This document shows positions 60,593 to 64,000 of a stretch of DNA of 64,000 nucleotides, in pieces. Under the pieces are notes generated by a model. It was not told the origin of the DNA. It worked only from the letters and a program-made list of their open reading frames with translations, and did not search any database. Position numbers and translations under genes: made by a program. Source of the DNA: Sphingomicrobium sp. (GTDB taxonomy: Bacteria; Pseudomonadota; Alphaproteobacteria; Sphingomonadales; Sphingomonadaceae); assembly GCA_030447545.1 (NCBI GenBank), contig JAUJOV010000004.1:1-64000 (forward strand), read 5' to 3'. How positions within the stretch are numbered: the first letter of the stretch is position 1; every line of letters begins with the position of its first letter.

Positions 60593-61530
60593 TGGCTGTG
60601 CGACGTGCCGCCGTGGCTGTGCCCGGCTGAACGCGGCGGGTTGCGCAGGCTTTCGTACACCGCCTGCACGAAATTGTCCGGCTTCACGAAGCCGCTGGGC
60701 ATTCCGTAGCGCGCGGCAGGCTTGGCGGCCTGGATCTGCGTGAGCGACCGACCCGCTGCAATTCCCGCTGCGACCTTGGTGCGAACGTCGACGAGCATGT
60801 CGCGATAGGCGATGAGGTCGGCACGAGAGGCCATCGGGCCGTGACCCGGGATGATCCTGGTGTTCGGCCCGGCCAATCCCAGCGCGCGATTGACGGCGGC
60901 GATCAGCCCGTCGATCGAGCCGTTGGAGCTCAGGTCGATGAACGGGAAGGACATGCGGTGGAAGAAGGTGTCGCCCATGTGCAGCACGTCACCCTTGCGC
61001 CAGTGGACAAGCGAATCCCCGTCGGTGTGAGCGTTGGGCACGTGGATCACGTGGATCGTGTCGCCGTTGAGGTGCAGGGTCACGCCCTCTGCGAATGTCA
61101 CGACCGGAAGTGCGCCTTTGGGTGACGCGGGGAACGTCTGGTTCAACGCCCTCAAGAACTGATCGGTCGACATGCGCGTGCGCACATTGTCGTGCGCCAT
61201 GATGACTGCGCCGAGCTTGCCGAAATTCTCGTTCCCGCCGGTGTGGTCGCCGTGCCAGTGGGTGTTGACGACGAAGCGAACGGGGCCCGGATCGAGCGTC
61301 CGCACTGCTGCAACGATCCTCTCGTTCAGCGGCGCGAACTGGTCGTCGATCAGCACATTGCCGTCTTCACCGTAGAACAGGCCGATGTTGCCGCCCGCGC
61401 CGAACAGCACTGCCACGCCGGGCGCGATCTGTTTCGCCTTCATCTGCACCTTTGAGAAATCCTGCTGCTGGGCAGCAGTCGGTGCGCTGGCAAGAACGAG
61501 AAGCGCTGCCAGCAGAGTGAGGGCATGCAA
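60589..61530 (-). CDS. Secreted metallo-beta-lactamase-fold hydrolase
   Basis: 313 residues from TTG 61530, with AGGAGGG five bases upstream. The signal peptide ends TAA. The zinc motif is VNTHWHGDHTGGNENFG (HxHxDH), with further ligands in PNAHTDGDSLVHW, HMGDTFFHR and IIPGHGPMA. The last residues are histidine-rich (GHSHGGTSHSH). The TxxGGN(I)GLFYGEDG start and PNAHTDGD site resemble quinoprotein-relay/SoxH-type family members rather than true lactamases. The substrate is unknown; a periplasmic location is inferred. Confidence 0.92.
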   Translation of the reverse strand: MHALTLLAALLVLASAPTAAQQQDFSKVQMKAKQIAPGVAVLFGAGGNIGLFYGEDGNVLIDDQFAPLNERIVAAVRTLDPGPVRFVVNTHWHGDHTGGNENFGKLGAVIMAHDNVRTRMSTDQFLRALNQTFPASPKGALPVVTFAEGVTLHLNGDTIHVIHVPNAHTDGDSLVHWRKGDVLHMGDTFFHRMSFPFIDLSSNGSIDGLIAAVNRALGLAGPNTRIIPGHGPMASRADLIAYRDMLVDVRTKVAAGIAAGRSLTQIQAAKPAARYGMPSGFVKPDNFVQAVYESLRNPPRSAGHSHGGTSHSH

Positions 61531-61618
61531 AATCCCTCCTGGTCAGGAGCGGCTGGATAGCGCGGTTCGATGTCGCAAGGAATTCTTCTCGGGCGACGGA
61601 ACTGCGCTTCGCCAGTAG

Positions 61619-62734
61619 TCAGGCGCCGAGCATCTCCCGGATGCGGCTGAAGAAGCTCTTCGAGGCGGGGCGCCGTCGCCCGTCTCGGTTCCGCGGAATT
61701 CCTCGAGCAGCTTCTTTTGCCTGGAGCTGAGCTTTGTCGGCGTCTCCACCAGGATCTGCGCGACCAGGTCGCCGCGGCCGCGGCCGTTGAGGACGCTCAT
61801 GCCGGCGCCGCGCTGGCGAAGCTGCTCGCCCGACTGGATGCCCGCCGGGATCCTGATGTCGACGGGCCTGCCGTCGATGCCCGGAAGGCTGATCGAGCCG
61901 CCGAGCGCGGCCGTCGTGAAGGTCACGGGACATTCGGCGACCAGCGTGGTGCCGTCGCGCGCATAGACCGGGTGCCGCTTCATGTGGACGAAGATGTAGA
62001 GGTCGCCGCTCGGCCCGTTGCGCACACCCGCTTGCCCTCGCCGGCGACGCGGATGCGCGTGCCTTCGTCGACCTCGCCGGGGATCTTGACCGACAGCTTG
62101 CGGCGCTTGAGGGCGCGTCCTTCGCCGCTGCACATCCGGCACGGGTCGGCGATGACTTCGCCGCTGCCGCGGCAGGTCGGGCAGCCGCGCTCGACGACGA
62201 AGAAGCCTTGTTGCGCGCGGACCTTGCCCGCACCGCCGCACGAGCCGCAGGTGCGCGCGCAGTCGGACGAGTTCGTGCAGCCGCGGCCCCGACAGGTCTC
62301 GCACTGCGAATTGGTTTCGATGGTGATGCTCGATCTTGAACCCGGCGAATGCCTGCTCGAGCGTCAGCTCGAGGTCGTAGCGCAGGTCGGCGCCGCGCGC
62401 CGGGTTCGCGCGGCCCGAACGCGGGTCCATGAAATCGCCGAAGATCGACGAGAAGATGTCGGAGAAGCTGTCGAACCCGCCTTGTCCGAACGGGTCCTGG
62501 GCGCCGCCGTTCTGGAACGCGGCCTTGCCGAACCGGTCGTACGCCGCGCGTTTCTGCGGATCCTTGAGCACGTCATAGGCTTCGTTGATCGCCTTGAAGC
62601 GCGCCTCCTGGTTGCTGCAGCCGTTGTGCCGGTCGGGGTGATGTTCCTTGGCCAGCCTGCGGTAGGCGGACTTGATGGTCGCGGGTCCGCGGTCCGGGGA
62701 ACTCCAGCAGATCGTAATAGTCCTGCTCGACCAT
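61619..62734 (-). CDS. dnaJ: Chaperone DnaJ (several frameshifts)
   Basis: From ATG 62734 the J domain is split: MVEQDYYDLLEF, then after a shift near 62690 IKSAYRRLAKEHHPDRHNG with the HPD motif, INEAYDVLKDPQKRAAYDRF. The G/F region has DPFGQGGFDSFSDIFSSIFG. The cysteine-rich zinc fingers and parts of the client-binding domain lie in other frames between 62325 and 62040; then HMKRHPVYARDGTTLVAECP, GRPVDIRIPAGIQSGEQLRQ, and after a shift near 61668 FFSRIREMLGA to the end at 61619. Four or more shifts occur, but all parts are present in order. DnaJ delivers substrates to DnaK; the gene follows dnaK on the same strand. Confidence 0.92.
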
Positions 62735-62786
62735 CAATCGCCCCCGGTACGCGCGGCCGATACCGGCGTTTCAGCCGGCATCGCGA

Positions 62787-64000
62787 TCAGCCCTTCTGCT
62801 GCTCGTCGTCGACCTCGGAAAATTCCGCATCGACCACTTCTTCCTCGGTCGGCGGGCGGGAAGTGCCGGCGTCGGGCCGGCCGCGGCTTCGGTCTCGCCT
62901 GCTGCGCCTTGTACATAGCCTCGCCGAGCTTCATCGCCGCCTGGGCGAGCGCGTTGGTCTTTCGCGGTCATCTGCTCGGCATCGCCGCTTTCGATCGCGC
63001 TCTTCGCTTCGGCGATCGCGGTTTCGATCTCCGACTTGACCGGCGCGTCCACCTTGTCGCCGTGTTCCTGGAGCTGGCGCTCGGTGGCGTGGATCAGGCT
63101 TCGGCATTGTTCTTGGCTTCGGCCACGGCGCGCCGCTGCTTGTCCTCCTCGGCGAACTGCTCGGCTTCCTTGACCATCTTGTCGATGTCGTTGTCGTTGA
63201 GGCCGCCCGAAGCCTGGATGCGGATCTGCTGCTCCTTGCCGGTGCCCTTGTCCTTCGCCGTCACGTGGACGATGCCGTTGGCGTCGATGTCGAACGTGAC
63301 CTCGATCTGCGGCACTCCGCGCGGAGCCGGCGGGATCCCGACCAGGTCGAACTGGCCGAGCATCTTGTTGTCCGACGCCATCTCGCGCTCGCCCTGGAAG
63401 ACGGATGGTGACCGCATTCTGGTTGTCGTCGGCGGTCGAGAAGACCTGGCTCTTCTTGGTCGGGATGGTCGTGCCAGGTCGATCATCCGCGTGAACACGC
63501 CGCCCAGGGTCTCGATGCCGAGCGACAGCGGGGTCACGTCGAGCAGCAGCACGTCCTTGACGTCGCCCTGGAGCACGCCCGCCTGAATCGCCGCGCCCAT
63601 GGCGACCACCTCGTCCGGGTTGACGCCGACGTGCGGCTCGCGGCCGAAGAATTCCTTCACCCGCTCGCGCACGCGCGGCATCCGCGTCATTCCGCCAACG
63701 AGCACGACGTCGGCCACGTCCTTGGCCTCCATGCCGGCGTCCTTGAGCGCCTTGCGGCACGGCTCGATCGTGCGCTCGATCAGATCCTCGACCAGCTTCT
63801 CGAGGTCGGCGCGGCTAAGCGTCTCGACCAGGTGGAGCGGGTGGTCGTGCCGCCTTCCATGCGCGCGGTGATGAACGGCTGGTTGATCTCGGTGGTCGCG
63901 GCCGACGACAGCTCGATCTTGGCCTTCTCCGCGGCCTCCTTGAGGCGCTGAAGCGCGAGCCGGTCGGTGCGAAGGTCGATATTCTCCTTCGCCTTGAACT
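62787..64000 (-). CDS. dnaK: Chaperone DnaK, C-terminal part (frameshifts; runs off right edge)
   Basis: The window holds about the last 400 residues. From base 64000 it reads [130 protein letters not shown], the substrate-binding lid and the C-terminal motif EVDDEQQKG ending at 62787. One-base shifts occur near 63845, 63478, 63405, 63105 and 62870-62960. As an essential chaperone the real gene should be intact. It precedes dnaJ by about 50 bases. Confidence 0.93.

Noticed and set aside
61531..61545. Ribosome-binding-site hairpin (CTCCT/AGGAG) controlling the TTG-started hydrolase
   Set aside because: The stem has only five base pairs and no conservation evidence; it was not kept as a regulatory feature.

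Overview
The window looks like a high-GC chromosomal segment of an alphaproteobacterium of the order Sphingomonadales (Sphingomonas-like). The evidence is the split F0 operon with both b and b' subunits, a ydbH-ynbE-ydbL operon, a leucine-degradation (liu) cluster, a SWIB-domain protein, a PA2169-type protein, GGAAC-N16/17-CGTT promoters of the alphaproteobacterial general stress response, and dispersed hairpin repeats. This assignment is inferred from gene content and motifs; no database search was possible.

Layout. 1-2000: the 5' part of an LCCL-domain secreted protein running off the left edge, a small coiled-coil protein and a decayed DUF2793 (phage or gene-transfer-agent) gene. 2000-9420: envelope and stress genes: a beta-barrel protein, sodC, a divergent pair under stress-type promoters, a PA2169 four-helix protein, and a secreted RidA next to a Tat-exported FAD amine oxidase. 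9450-16980: two tandem TonB-like paralogues, a membrane protein, a DAACS symporter with a coupled leader ORF, and a LytS/LytTR two-component pair. 17120-22120: a probable peptidoglycan-recycling group (Mur ligase Mpl type, LD-carboxypeptidase, an amidohydrolase) with a HAD nucleotidase and a possible 2H phosphoesterase. 22180-33930: SWIB, extensin, Nudix, amidohydrolase, lemA-TPM-TPM-Nudix, an M3 peptidase, and a LysR/DUF4242 divergent pair. 33960-45630: nadC, nitronate monooxygenase, a glutaredoxin-MauE fusion with a MerR-type operator, thiolase, and the liu operon (isovaleryl-CoA dehydrogenase, both methylcrotonyl-CoA carboxylase subunits, an SDR) followed by cysQ. 46050-51790: a surface-polysaccharide group (flippase, methyltransferase, two sulfotransferases, a GT25 remnant) ending at tRNA-Val(TAC). 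51860-64000: F0 ATP synthase with atpI, ydbL-ynbE-ydbH, radC, purB, a metallo-beta-lactamase-fold enzyme, dnaJ and the C-terminal part of dnaK.

A warning about sequence quality applies to the whole annotation. Genes expected to be intact (nadC, dnaJ, dnaK, liuA, liuB, liuD) carry several one- or two-base frameshifts each, many in CG dinucleotide runs or short homopolymers. Most broken reading frames here are therefore more likely assembly or read errors than real pseudogenes. Exceptions with better support as real decay are the DUF2793 remnant, the MerR remnant and the 5'-truncated GT25 gene. I found no CRISPR array, rRNA, transposase or obvious defence system.
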